A stretch of DNA of 64,000 bases from Saprospiraceae bacterium (GCA_016715985.1 JADJXD010000001.1:2046001-2110000), one strand, 5' to 3'. Positions 31,012 to 40,049 are shown, numbered from the stretch's first letter. Notes: generated by a model not told the origin, from the letters alone. Program-made: numbers and translations.

Positions 31012-32040
31012 TTAGTTGTTTGCTCGTATCTTTACATTCACATTGATGCCTGTGGCTGCATTTCCTGTCGTGGGTGCATTTACCTGATAAATTAACGGAA
31101 CTAAAGGAATACCTGATAATTTATAGGGTGTCGGTCCTGCAAAAGCTCCGCAATCTATGCCACCTACACCTGCACCGATAGCCGGTGATCCACTTTTGAG
31201 CATGAATCTGTCGTCAAAAGAGCGGGCACCTTGGGTAGGATGACCTTCACAAATCGTCGCTTCAGGAACATTTATGATATTGGTATTTCCGAGACCAATT
31301 TGATTCATAACCAATATATTGTTCAAAAATGAATTGCCAGAACCAATATTCTGGATAGGGTTGGTGCTATTGGAAAGGAATATATTATTTCTAACAATGG
31401 AATTTTGAACTTGTATGGTCCATCTAAAGACATTGTTTTCAATAATGGAATTTGAATTAGCACTTATTACTATATCAAACCATCCACCATTGTTATTGTT
31501 AGTATTCACAAAAATATTATTCCTAATCAATAATGTGTTATTATTATTTCCTATGATTTTGTGGTCATTTGAAGCGTTCCATTCAAAATAACAACCTTCA
31601 AAAAGTATATTGTTTGTATTATCAATATTAACATCCAAACGAATCTTAGATCTCGTAATAGCAATATTTGCCTGACCATTTATATTTATTTGATTGATAT
31701 CTACTCCAGTAATCAAAGTCCCATTACTACCTGCTGCAAATGTTAAATTATCCACCACACCATTACTTACATAAGTATTAATCATAAGAGATGGATTTTG
31801 AGCCACCAAATACCCCGGCCCAATGATAGTCAATCTTTTATTAATCGTAGCGCTGCCATACGAAGTACTCGAAGGATATAAATAGATGATATCCCCATCC
31901 ACTGCCGCTGTCACCGCCGCCTGTAAGGTGGTATATTGTGTGGTGACCCCTGTGGAAGTGTTGTTGACATTGATGATGTTCTGCCCGAAAAGTGTACTGC
32001 ACATCAGGGCAAAGGTTAGGAATAAGAATGGGTTTTTCAT
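31012..32040 (-). CDS. Exported right-handed beta-helix protein, paralogue 2 (first gene of the block)
   Basis: A 342-residue exported protein, tandem paralogue of the next gene downstream. Both share a near-identical N-terminal stretch of about 60 residues after the signal peptide (INVNNTSTGVTTQYTTLQAA to TINKRLTIIGPGY), a similar beta-helix body with strands such as NNTLLIRNNIF, NSIIENNVF and NSIVRNNIF, the motif FDDRFMLKSGSPAIGAGVGGIDCGAF, and the same C-terminal ending (YQVNAPTTGNAATGINVNVKIR). The signal peptide is MKNPFLFLTFALMCSTLFGQ. It is the promoter-proximal gene of the minus-strand block; a TACTTTTG box (32116-32123, minus) lies about 75 bases upstream, without a good -33 element. 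Function unknown; a polysaccharide-binding or structural surface role is an inference from the fold. Confidence 0.78.
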   Translation of the reverse strand: MKNPFLFLTFALMCSTLFGQNIINVNNTSTGVTTQYTTLQAAVTAAVDGDIIYLYPSSTSYGSATINKRLTIIGPGYLVAQNPSLMINTYVSNGVVDNLTFAAGSNGTLITGVDINQININGQANIAITRSKIRLDVNIDNTNNILFEGCYFEWNASNDHKIIGNNNNTLLIRNNIFVNTNNNNGGWFDIVISANSNSIIENNVFRWTIQVQNSIVRNNIFLSNSTNPIQNIGSGNSFLNNILVMNQIGLGNTNIINVPEATICEGHPTQGARSFDDRFMLKSGSPAIGAGVGGIDCGAFAGPTPYKLSGIPLVPLIYQVNAPTTGNAATGINVNVKIRANN

Positions 32041-32671
32041 GTTTGTTTTGTTTTTAAAGCTTTAAATCGGAATTTGTTGATTAATTTGTCTCAACTAATT
32101 ACTTACAAGGAATATCAAAAGTAAATATAGTCTGCACAATCATCTTGTTTTTAGATAAAATATTTTCCTGTTTTTTCTATCGGCATTTTTGTTTTGTGAA
32201 TTAAGCTTCACACAATATTTTTAAACATCATTTTTATTTTTTCAGAATTATAAAATTCCGGTTCGAAGCACAAAAAAATAAAGTCGTTCAGTAATTGTAA
32301 TTAAATCCATAAAAGAGGGATATACGTCCGGCCTTTGGTTTTATTGGTTGATTTGCTATTCTGTTTTTTTATTCCATGATGATATTAGCATATCCACTTT
32401 TTAACTTTTTCTTAAGGTAAAGCTAATAATTAAAAAAACAACCTGCGGGTACTATTTTACGTAACCCTATAATTATTTTGCGAAGCAGTGTTTTTATTTT
32501 GTGGAGTTGAAATGGTTGATCGTTTTTTTTTTGATTTTGGTAAAAAGACCGGTTTATTGATTGTGTTAAAGTCGTGAATGACTTTAATTAAAATGTGCCT
32601 TATTAAACCCTGAAAAAGGAAGTTGTTGAGATTAGACACTCAAAATCAGTTGCGTAGAATTTTAGACTGAA
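32041..32671. other. Intergenic region, 631 bases, AT-rich
   Basis: This stretch separates the large surface-protein block from the toxin-antitoxin pair. It probably holds the promoter of the block (possible -7 box TACTTTTG on the minus strand at 32116-32123). The only frame of any length, about 60 codons on the minus strand at 32457-32639, has no recognisable motif and an implausible composition, so it is not called as a gene. No RNA gene or strong inverted repeat is seen. Confidence 0.5.
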
Positions 32672-32971
32672 TCAGATATTTAGCATTTTCGAAGGTATAA
32701 ATTCAGTTATTATAACTTCATCTGAAAATTGATAAAAAACAATGGTATATTTATTATTGTATCTCAGGCATTTTAATCCGGAATTTGCTCTCACACTATC
32801 CTTGCAATAAGCGTAATCTACTTTGTCAAATTTCATAGATTCTATAAAAGCATATACTTTTGCGACATATCTATGAGCCGTTTCAATGAGTCCTTTGCTC
32901 TCGACAAAATATATCAAATCTGCCAAATCATCGGCAAACTTATTTGTATATCTTATTGTGATTTTACCCAT
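32672..32971 (-). CDS. Type II toxin, RelE/ParE family
   Basis: A 99-residue protein with the RelE/ParE layout: an N-terminal strand (KITIRYTNKFADDLADLIYFV), two helices containing the AHRYVAKVYAFIES segment, and a C-terminal sheet (GLKCLRYNNKYTIVFYQFSDEVIITEFIP) ending close to the usual family length. RelE/ParE toxins either cut mRNA on the ribosome or poison gyrase; which applies here cannot be told. Its start codon overlaps the end of the upstream antitoxin frame by 19 bases, the normal arrangement for translational coupling in such pairs. It lies beside an insertion sequence. Expression is expected to be controlled by the antitoxin-toxin complex at the promoter in front of the antitoxin. 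Confidence 0.8.
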   Translation of the reverse strand: MGKITIRYTNKFADDLADLIYFVESKGLIETAHRYVAKVYAFIESMKFDKVDYAYCKDSVRANSGLKCLRYNNKYTIVFYQFSDEVIITEFIPSKMLNI

Positions 32972-33126
32972 TTTTCCATTCTTGCCTTTGTTCTTTCTTT
33001 AGCTTCTTCAAAGGTTAATAACTCCCCTTTGTATTTTTCAAGAACTTGTTTTTTTGTCAACGCTTCGAATTCATCTTTAGGTAAAATGACATATTTTTTG
33101 TTGTCTATAATTATTTCTGATACCAT
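32953..33126 (-). CDS. Small antitoxin partner of the RelE/ParE toxin
   Basis: A 57-codon frame read from ATG at 33126 to TAA at 32953. The product begins MVSEIIIDNKKYVILPKDEF and ends in the charged helix EEAKERTKARMEKWVKSQ. The beginning resembles the DNA-binding/dimerisation segment of small Bacteroidota antitoxins (a strand with KYVILPKxEFExL), and the C-terminal helix is the type of segment that wraps the toxin. It overlaps the toxin start by 19 bases. The short length, position upstream of the toxin and its own promoter box at 33161-33168 support the call, although the precise antitoxin family is not certain. Confidence 0.72.
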   Translation of the reverse strand: MVSEIIIDNKKYVILPKDEFEALTKKQVLEKYKGELLTFEEAKERTKARMEKWVKSQ

Positions 33127-33160
33127 ACTAATTAATTTAATTGTTTGAATGATTATGATA

Positions 33161-33168
33161 CAAATATA
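33161..33168 (-). promoter_or_regulatory. Putative -7 box of the toxin-antitoxin operon
   Basis: On the minus strand this reads TATATTTG, an exact match to the Bacteroidota -7 consensus TAnnTTTG, 35 bases upstream of the antitoxin ATG. No clear -33 TTG is seen at the normal spacing. Confidence 0.5.
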
Positions 33169-33262
33169 ATACTCTTTTGAGAATTTTCTGAATTTAAAGT
33201 TTTGAAGTAAGTAAAATATATTGCGTTAGCTCTGATTTAAAATAATACTTGATAACGAATTA

Positions 33263-35002
33263 GGGTCTGCTGAATATGTCGGAAGTTCAACCTGATCCCC
33301 AGTACTTTCTGGGCTGGACCATACTCAACAATATTAATAACAACTGATTTACCTGCAAGGTACACCATTGCTTAAAATGTTTTACAATGCTTTGTGTTAG
33401 GCAATACAGTGCTGTCCCAGCCAACTTGACTAGGTTGAGCACCAGTATAATGGTGGAAATCCATGATTCACTCGTTGAAGCCAGCTTTGCTCTTATCTTG
33501 TCAAGACCATACCCCCGCTTTGCCTGACCAAACTTTCCTTCAATGGGATTTCTTTCTCCGGGTCTTACTTGATTTGACAATGCCTTCGGTCTTCCTAATG
33601 GTTTTGCCCGTAGCTCTATACCCATTTCTTTGAGGAAGTTTCGATTCTCTCTCGTACAATATATCTTATCCGCCAATACTTTTTGGGGATAATAGCCCAG
33701 TCGCCTTTTGTAGTTTTCTACACTCAATTTTAATCTTGTACCCTCATTAAATGCTTCCCAGTTCAACTCGTCTATAAACACAAATCCGTCCATCAAGCTA
33801 GATTGTATCTTTGCTCCAAATTCTGTATCCGAATTTTTCTTCCCCCTCTTTATTGGTCTCACATGTGGTTGGTGGATACTCACTATACGGTTTTCAATAC
33901 TATGTGTCTTGGTATCATACATAGTCTTTTGTTGGTCGTACAAATGTTGAATCACCAAAAAATACTTATATGCCTTTTTATCAAATACAATCACTCCTAT
34001 TTGATCCAACAGCCAGTGAAGATGTTTAATATTTCTTTTGAGGTATTGTAGTTGCTGCCTGATTCCTTTTCTAATTTCAGAGCGGCTTCTGGTCTTCTTT
34101 TGCGCTATCTTCAAATAATGTGTGCGTGCTACCTTCCTGTACGTCCTCGGCTTTTTTATTTTCAATGCGGTCCATTCTCTTATGTAATCCATCAATCCAT
34201 CTATTAACTTCTCAGACTGTTCCCGAGATTCATTTAGCAAATCCAAATCTGTAGGATATGCTATCTCCTGCGGACATACCGTCGCATCCATGATCAGTGA
34301 ACCACGTAATTCTACTTTTTTATCACGTATTACATTTACTTTTTCTACTTCGTCGGAGACTGTCGTTGATTGTGTCACGTCATCTTGTGTGGGTACACTA
34401 ACCTCCGGAGGAATTGCTTCAGATTTATCTTTATGTTCAACAGTATCATTTTTTATGTTTCCATCTTCGCTACTCTCGTCAATCGATTGTTGATAGATTT
34501 TTACAATCTTTTCGTTTATTTTATTGATATCTTCCGGACCTAAACGATTACGAAACTCTACGAAAAGTGAAGCATCAAATGGTGCTTGATTACTAAAACT
34601 ACTAAAGCCTATAAAATACTGCATGTAGACATTCTCCTGTATTTGCAGTACGGTCTCTCTGTCACTAAAATCATTAATATGTTTGATAATCATAGCTCCT
34701 ATCACTACACGAGGATTTATGCTGTCAGCTCCCAGTTTCTGATTCTTTAACTTGGACAAGTAAATATTTACTATGCTATCCCAAGGTATGAGTTGAGCCA
34801 ACTTTACCCACCTGTTATTTTTGTCCAAATGTTGGTCAAAGGGAGTCTCAAATCCAGGTAATGGAACCACACTCGGACTAAGATATCGAAGCTTTGATGC
34901 ACGACTTTTTTGAGCTTTTGCCATATACTCTTGCACTTTATTGTGCAAATATAACCATTACGCATATATGTTTACTCACTTTTTTATGCCTTCAGCAGAC
35001 CC
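33263..35002 (-). mobile_element. Complete insertion sequence (IS5/IS1182-like) with 12-base inverted repeats
   Basis: The element spans 1740 bases. Its ends are perfect 12-base inverted repeats, GGGTCTGCTGAA at 33263-33274 and TTCAGCAGACCC at 34991-35002. It is flanked by a 6-base direct repeat, GAATTA, at 33257-33262 and 35003-35008, read as the target-site duplication. It contains a single transposase gene on the minus strand that fills almost the whole element. Intact ends, an intact duplication and an intact transposase suggest recent insertion. It sits in the gap between the toxin-antitoxin operon and the histidine kinase gene and does not interrupt either frame. Confidence 0.9.
33287..34924 (-). 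CDS. Transposase, DUF772/DDE type (IS5/IS1182-like)
   Basis: A transposase of about 545 residues. The start at 34924 (MAKAQKSRASKLRYLSP) is preferred over an upstream in-frame ATG at 34948. Residues about 30-150 match the N-terminal DUF772 domain (PGFETPFDQHLDKNNRWVKLAQLIPWD ... FDASLFVEFRNRLG, written here in parts). The DDE catalytic residues are plausibly the Asp in LIMDATVCPQ, the Asp in VLADKIYCT and the Glu in NPIEGKFGQAKRGYG. A hydrophilic linker with Ser/Thr/Val-rich sequence (about 165-210) splits the catalytic part, as in long members of this group. The frame is intact. IS5 versus IS1182 assignment cannot be decided without a database comparison. Confidence 0.88.
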   Translation of the reverse strand: MAKAQKSRASKLRYLSPSVVPLPGFETPFDQHLDKNNRWVKLAQLIPWDSIVNIYLSKLKNQKLGADSINPRVVIGAMIIKHINDFSDRETVLQIQENVYMQYFIGFSSFSNQAPFDASLFVEFRNRLGPEDINKINEKIVKIYQQSIDESSEDGNIKNDTVEHKDKSEAIPPEVSVPTQDDVTQSTTVSDEVEKVNVIRDKKVELRGSLIMDATVCPQEIAYPTDLDLLNESREQSEKLIDGLMDYIREWTALKIKKPRTYRKVARTHYLKIAQKKTRSRSEIRKGIRQQLQYLKRNIKHLHWLLDQIGVIVFDKKAYKYFLVIQHLYDQQKTMYDTKTHSIENRIVSIHQPHVRPIKRGKKNSDTEFGAKIQSSLMDGFVFIDELNWEAFNEGTRLKLSVENYKRRLGYYPQKVLADKIYCTRENRNFLKEMGIELRAKPLGRPKALSNQVRPGERNPIEGKFGQAKRGYGLDKIRAKLASTSESWISTIILVLNLVKLAGTALYCLTQSIVKHFKQWCTLQVNQLLLILLSMVQPRKYWGSG

Positions 35003-35027
35003 GAATTAAATTAGATCAATTATAACA

Positions 35028-37010
35028 TTACATCATCACCACGTATTTTTCCCCCAGTTGTTTCCTTAACAGAGATATCAACTTTAATCCCAGAGACTCG
35101 TTTTCTGTTTTTTCATCCGTTTCCGGACCGGAATGTGGCCCGTTATCCTCGTACTTCAAAGCTAAACTACCCTGCGGATTGATATAGGTCTCAATGGTTA
35201 TCAATGGATTGAGTACCTGACTAAATGCGTGTTTAACACTATTGGTGACTAATTCATTGACGATAAGACCCAGTCGCATGGCGTCTTCAGCATTGATCTG
35301 ATGATCGGAAAAAGACGTTTGAAATTGGATGGGTTTGTCTTTAGTGATAAAGATTTCTTTCAGGTGAGCGGTCACTTCCTGGAGGTAATGTTTAAGATTG
35401 ACCTCTGTGTCAGAATCACTCTTAAAAAGCTGACTATGGACAAGTGCCAGGGCTTTTAATCTGGATTCGCTCTCCCGAAGTGCTGTTTTGACTTCCTGAC
35501 TGTCAGACCGTCTGCCTTGCATCTCCAGCAGAGATGTCATAAATGCCAGGTTGTTTTTGACACGGTGATTTAACTCCCGGTTGAGAAGTTGGATTTGGTC
35601 TTTACTTTTGGACAGTTGTTGGATTAATAATTTTTGTTTTTCTTTTTGTCTGAATAAAAATAAAGATAAAAGACTAATGATGATCAATCCCAGGCTTCCT
35701 GTGATCAGAAATTTGCGTTGATTTTGGATGGTTTCATCATTTATTAGTTTTTCGGATTTCAGCTTTTCATTTTCTGCTTCCTTTTTTAATGTCTCATACT
35801 TTTCTGCAAAATCCAGATTTAGCAGAATCTGACTGTTTTCGTACAAACTATCTCTGAGACTTTCACTTTTTTCAAATAAATGGTATAATGCAGTGTCCTT
35901 TTGTTTTAAAAAAGCTTTGATTCTGGCAAATGACAATAAATGAATTTCATCCTTTATATTTTCCTTTTCTGCAACAGTTTTTGCCCTTAATAGAAATTGA
36001 TTTGCCGTGGTCCAATCATTTTTTTTCAGGTAACTTTCTGCCAACAACCTGAGCGTTTTGGTTTGCTGCATATAATATTTGTTTTCTTCTTCTATTTTCA
36101 GTGCTTCTTGAAAATAATCGATAGCTTTATCATTTTGATTTAGTTTCAGGTAACACTGTCCCAGACCATTAAGTGAGTAAGTCAATCCCTGCGGATTTCC
36201 TATTCTGGTATCTATCTGATTGGATGTTTCTAATGCTTTTATGGCATCTGATATAATACCTTGATTTAAATAAGCCATTCCCAGACAATTATAAAGAACC
36301 GGTGCATTGGTCCCGTTTATTTCAGAAGTAATTTTTTCAGCTTGTTTAAATATCTCAATAACTTTTGGATAATTATGTAAAGCTAAATATGTCTCTGCCA
36401 TCAACCCATAACAACCGAATTGAAAGTCAGGTCTGTCTTTATTTTGCATAAGCTCCATGGCTTTTGTAATCATTTCAAGCCCTAAATTAAACCGACCGGC
36501 GTGAATCAGTGTATTGGATCTGTTGGCGTAACTGTATGCCAGTTTTACAGTATCCTTCATTTCTCCGGCATAAAAAATGCATTCCTGCAGAAAACTATCT
36601 CGAGTAGCTTCATTCCCGCTTACCATACTTATAAAATAATTTGCCATAGCAATCTGATAACCACCATAAGCAGGAGAGATACATTTTTCCTTCATCTTCC
36701 CGGCATCTTTCAACACCAATTCTGCATTTTTAGTATCTCCTGAAAAAGCATAAGCAGTAGACTTTTTGCTTATAAAAGTACATTTATTGCAGTAATCATC
36801 CTCTTTCAGACATTTTTCTTTAAAAAAGTCAATCGTTGTGATTGCAGATTTCAAATCTGTGTCCATCAGACTGTCTATAATTGAAATATGATCAGAGACA
36901 TAAACTTTATACTCAGCATCCGTTGAGTAACTTCCGGTGCATTCTGTAATCTGACCATGAGTGTAAATACAGAATAAACTTAAAGTAAAACACAAGATTA
37001 GTTTACGCAT
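35028..37010 (-). CDS. TPR-containing sensor histidine kinase (HisKA_2 type)
   Basis: A 660-residue membrane-bound kinase. A signal peptide leads to an extracytoplasmic region of tetratricopeptide repeats (about 60-400; e.g. YNCLGMAYLNQGIISDAIKAL), a membrane helix at about 432-450 (FLITGSLGLIIISLLSLFLF), a coiled coil, and a HisKA_2 dimerisation domain with the phospho-acceptor in ELNHRVKNNLAF (about His 483). The HATPase follows, with the N-box LIVNELVTNSVKHAF and YEDNGPHSG. It lies six bases after the LytTR response regulator gene, so the two form an operon and a signalling pair. The C-terminus (LGEKYVVMM) is short: the last strand with a Gly-Thr motif usual in these ATPase domains is missing, which may be a late truncation. 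The signal sensed is unknown. Confidence 0.88.
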   Translation of the reverse strand: MRKLILCFTLSLFCIYTHGQITECTGSYSTDAEYKVYVSDHISIIDSLMDTDLKSAITTIDFFKEKCLKEDDYCNKCTFISKKSTAYAFSGDTKNAELVLKDAGKMKEKCISPAYGGYQIAMANYFISMVSGNEATRDSFLQECIFYAGEMKDTVKLAYSYANRSNTLIHAGRFNLGLEMITKAMELMQNKDRPDFQFGCYGLMAETYLALHNYPKVIEIFKQAEKITSEINGTNAPVLYNCLGMAYLNQGIISDAIKALETSNQIDTRIGNPQGLTYSLNGLGQCYLKLNQNDKAIDYFQEALKIEEENKYYMQQTKTLRLLAESYLKKNDWTTANQFLLRAKTVAEKENIKDEIHLLSFARIKAFLKQKDTALYHLFEKSESLRDSLYENSQILLNLDFAEKYETLKKEAENEKLKSEKLINDETIQNQRKFLITGSLGLIIISLLSLFLFRQKEKQKLLIQQLSKSKDQIQLLNRELNHRVKNNLAFMTSLLEMQGRRSDSQEVKTALRESESRLKALALVHSQLFKSDSDTEVNLKHYLQEVTAHLKEIFITKDKPIQFQTSFSDHQINAEDAMRLGLIVNELVTNSVKHAFSQVLNPLITIETYINPQGSLALKYEDNGPHSGPETDEKTENESLGLKLISLLRKQLGEKYVVMM

Positions 37011-37016
37011 TACTTT

Positions 37017-37793
37017 TTAAAATTTTGGGATTCTTATATTGATGTCAGTTCTGTATTGATCCCCAATGGGAATATTGATAACGGCATTATTGTGCATTAT
37101 AAAAAATCCGCTATGATCAAAAGAATGTACATGCCGGATATTTACAGCATACGATCGGTGACATCTGATGATATTCGGATCATTGAGGATACTCAAAGTT
37201 TTAAGCAGATTCATTGTTACTACCGGCGCTTTATCTCCTGAATATAACTGTGTGTATGAACCTTCCGCCTTTAAGTATTCAATGTCCTTCAGGTAAAACT
37301 TTTCATATCTCTCGATATCTTTATTTTTCACTTTTAAAAAAATAAACCCATTACCTGAAAATAAGGGACATGTTGAAACGGAGATTTTTTCTTTTTTATT
37401 AAAAAAAATATTCAGGGCGATATCAATAGTAACATCAATCTGTGATTTATTGGCAGGTTTTATGAGATAAGCAGCAGGATTGGTACTTTTGGCCCGCTCT
37501 CGTGTAACTTCATCTGCAAAAGAAGTGAGATAAATCACAGGGATTTCTTTTCCCGCATCCAGATATTCCATGGTTTCTATCCCGTCCTTCTGACTTCCAT
37601 TTAGTTGGATATCGACGAGACAAATATCAGGTTTGCTGGATCGGTATGTCTGTATTGCTTGTGTACTGTCATTTGTAACCTCGATTTGGGTATATCCTAA
37701 CTCCAGGAGATTCTCCCGAAGGTTTTCAGCAATGATCAGGTCGTCTTCTATAATGAGTATCCTCGGCTGATTTTTGTTCTTCTCGTTCACCAT
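37017..37793 (-). CDS. LytTR-family response regulator
   Basis: A 258-residue two-domain regulator. Residues 9-130 are a receiver domain (RILIIEDDLIIAENL; phospho-acceptor Asp in ICLVDIQLNG; conserved Thr/Ser and Lys in VIYLTSF and AYLIKPA). Residues about 165-258 are a LytTR DNA-binding domain (DIEYLKAEGSYTQLY, IIRCHRSYAVNIRHV, IPIGDQYR). It is the first gene of a two-gene operon with the TPR histidine kinase, whose ATG is six bases downstream. LytTR regulators normally bind imperfect direct repeats upstream of target genes; no such site is evident here. The regulon is unknown. Confidence 0.92.
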   Translation of the reverse strand: MVNEKNKNQPRILIIEDDLIIAENLRENLLELGYTQIEVTNDSTQAIQTYRSSKPDICLVDIQLNGSQKDGIETMEYLDAGKEIPVIYLTSFADEVTRERAKSTNPAAYLIKPANKSQIDVTIDIALNIFFNKKEKISVSTCPLFSGNGFIFLKVKNKDIERYEKFYLKDIEYLKAEGSYTQLYSGDKAPVVTMNLLKTLSILNDPNIIRCHRSYAVNIRHVHSFDHSGFFIMHNNAVINIPIGDQYRTDINIRIPKF

Positions 37794-38313
37794 AAATAAT
37801 TATGGAGTAAATAAACATAAGCTTCTCATTATTTCCAAATTTTGTCTTCCCTTTTATTTTAGCACATCTGAATATTCAGATATGAATAGGTTATATTTTT
37901 TTGTAAACAGGCAATATTATTTTATAAACAGCAGGTATTTCTTTTTAAAAAGTAGTGGAGATAATAAATAATATGAAAGCTTCTTTATCATGGGATGATG
38001 AATTTAGCATTTTCTAACTCCTTATATTCACTGATATCAATGTAAGTATAACATTTTGAAAAATTTTCACCTTATTTCTGGCGGACTAATTCCGCTAAAT
38101 CGCTACTCGTTACAAAAAGGAAGACTTTAGGCCCAACAAACCCGTTTTTGTTGATATACCTTCAGGTTAGGAAGCGCAGAAGGAACATCAACAACAACTG
38201 CCTTAAACTCCAAATAAAGCTGAAAACAACACCCCGCCAAACGTAAGCTGAACTGTAACTCATTCAAACTCTCATGGTGGACCCAGCCCTCCCTAATTGT
38301 GTGTAAACAGTAG

Positions 38314-38395
38314 CTTTAGGGATAAAGCCCGCCTGCACACTGAGTCGGGTAGGCCCACATGCTCCTAAGCGGTTAGGGGTAGCGGGATGCATTGT
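38314..38395. repeat. Intergenic repeat related to the hairpin at 371-452
   Basis: This segment, from CTTTAGGGATAAAGCC to GCGGGATGCATTGTTA, shares its beginning, its GAGTCGGG core and its end with the hairpin at 371-452, but is more degenerate and pairs less well. It lies in the 739-base gap between the response regulator and hisS (37794-38532). The remainder of that gap shows no plausible gene; it includes an AT-rich part near 37900 and the hisS promoter at its right end. Confidence 0.45.
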
Positions 38396-38463
38396 TATTG
38401 TCATGAAGAAATCTAGTAATTCTATAAGACTGCACAATGTGTTATATGCATGATTTCAATGTG

Positions 38464-38496
38464 TGTTGCAGGTAAAAAACTTTATTCCCTTATATT
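38464..38496 (+). promoter_or_regulatory. Putative hisS promoter
   Basis: TTG at 38464-38466, a spacer of 22 bases and TATATTTG at 38489-38496 fit the Bacteroidota -33/-7 pattern. Transcription would begin near 38503, about 30 bases before the hisS ATG. Confidence 0.55.
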
Positions 38497-38532
38497 TGCG
38501 CAAAAATAGATCGTAAGTTTTTAATATAAGTT

Positions 38533-39888
38533 ATGTCACAAAAACCATCCATCCCCAAAGGTACCAGAGATTTTTTACCCTCACAGGTGATAAAAAGAAA
38601 ATATATTTTTTCCGTTATCGAATCCGTCTTTAAAAAATATGGCTACCTTCCGATAGAAACGCCTACCATGGAAAATCTGTCCACGCTGACCGGCAAATAC
38701 GGTGAAGAAGGAGACAGATTACTTTTTAAAGTACTGAACAACGGAGATTTTCTGTCAGGCGCCGATAAAGCTGCTCTTGAAAATCTGGACTCCAATAAAG
38801 TGATACCTTCCATTTCAAAACGCGGTCTTCGTTATGACCTGACGGTTCCATTTGCACGTTTTGTCGTTATGAATCTGAATGAAATCAGTCTGCCTTTCAA
38901 AAGATATCAGATACAACAGGTATGGCGAGCTGACAGACCACAACGCGGTCGGTATCAGGAGTTTTATCAGTGTGATGTGGATGTCGTCGGATCGGATTCA
39001 CTGATGTATGAAGCTGAGTTGGTGCAGATATATGCTGAAGTGTTCAGGAAGCTGAATGTCAAGGTAAAAATTCTGATCAACAACAGAAAAATTCTTTTCG
39101 GACTTGCAGAAGCTGCCGGGATTACAGACAAATTTATGGAAATGACGATAGCCATCGACAAGTTGGACAAGATAGGAAAGGACGCTGTCATTAAAGAGAT
39201 GACGGATCGGGGTATCGCAAAAGAAGGTGCTCAAAAAGTACTGAACCTGCTTGAAATCTCTGATTTGATTAAATTAGAAAAGGCTTTTGCAGGTTTGGAG
39301 GAAGGAACACGAGGAATAAAAGAACTGCAAAGTGTTTATGAATATTTAGAAAACAGCATACCGGAGTTGACTTTTGATATCAGTTTAGCGAGAGGACTGA
39401 ATTATTATACCGGGTGTATTTTTGAAGTGAAGGTGGATACGGTAGCTTATCCTGATTTTTCGATGGGCAGTATTGGCGGAGGCGGCAGATATGATAATCT
39501 GACAGGCGTCTTTGGTCTGAACGGTGTGTCCGGCGTCGGGGTTTCTTTTGGTGCAGAACGGATTTATGATGTCATGGAAGAATTAAAATTGTTTCCGGAT
39601 GATGTACAGAGAGATATAGCTGTATTGTTTGTCGCACTAGATGAAAACAGCCATCTATATGCTTTTAAATGGGTTTCTGAACTGAGAGCCGCAGGAATAG
39701 CCTGTGATCTTTATCCTGAACCCGCCAAAATGAAAAAACAAATGTCATACGCTAATGCAAGAAAAGTTCCATTTGTAGCTATCATCGGTGAGGAAGAAAG
39801 ATTAAAATCTGTTGTTACTCTTAAGAATATGCTCACAGGTGACCAACAGAATATAACTTCAGAAGAACTGAAGCGCAAATTATCCTGA
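38533..39888 (+). CDS. hisS: Histidyl-tRNA synthetase
   Basis: A 451-residue class II synthetase that charges tRNA-His. It begins SIPKGTRDFLPSQVIKR, the normal HisRS start. Motif 2 is seen in RYQIQQVWRADRPQRGRYQE followed by FYQCDVDVVG; the histidine-specific loop is in ARGLNYYTGCIFE; motif 3 is GSIGGGGRYDNL with GVGVSFGAERI. The C-terminal anticodon-binding domain (about 360-451; VLFVALDENSHLYAFKWV, PFVAIIGEEE) is complete. Length is normal for the family. It has its own promoter-like sequence upstream and is followed, in the same direction, by a peptidoglycan hydrolase gene with a 160-base gap. Confidence 0.97.
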   Translation: MSQKPSIPKGTRDFLPSQVIKRKYIFSVIESVFKKYGYLPIETPTMENLSTLTGKYGEEGDRLLFKVLNNGDFLSGADKAALENLDSNKVIPSISKRGLRYDLTVPFARFVVMNLNEISLPFKRYQIQQVWRADRPQRGRYQEFYQCDVDVVGSDSLMYEAELVQIYAEVFRKLNVKVKILINNRKILFGLAEAAGITDKFMEMTIAIDKLDKIGKDAVIKEMTDRGIAKEGAQKVLNLLEISDLIKLEKAFAGLEEGTRGIKELQSVYEYLENSIPELTFDISLARGLNYYTGCIFEVKVDTVAYPDFSMGSIGGGGRYDNLTGVFGLNGVSGVGVSFGAERIYDVMEELKLFPDDVQRDIAVLFVALDENSHLYAFKWVSELRAAGIACDLYPEPAKMKKQMSYANARKVPFVAIIGEEERLKSVVTLKNMLTGDQQNITSEELKRKLS

Positions 39889-40049
39889 CAAAAGGGATGG
39901 AACGATTAATCCTTTAATGTCTCTACAAATTCTGACATTTTAAGCTATTTTTAAGTCTGTTATCCACACTTTTTAGAAAAGAAAAGTTGTTATTAGAAAA
40001 AATTGGAACACTATTTGCATTTATCATATTAAATAAATTTTTAATGTGT

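Noticed and set aside
32457..32639. A 60-codon minus-strand frame in the gap after the beta-helix genes.
   Set aside because: No motif, no clear start signal and AT-driven composition.
35028..37010. Histidine kinase gene interrupted by the insertion sequence.
   Set aside because: The stop codon and the intact target duplication lie outside the element, so insertion did not cut the frame.
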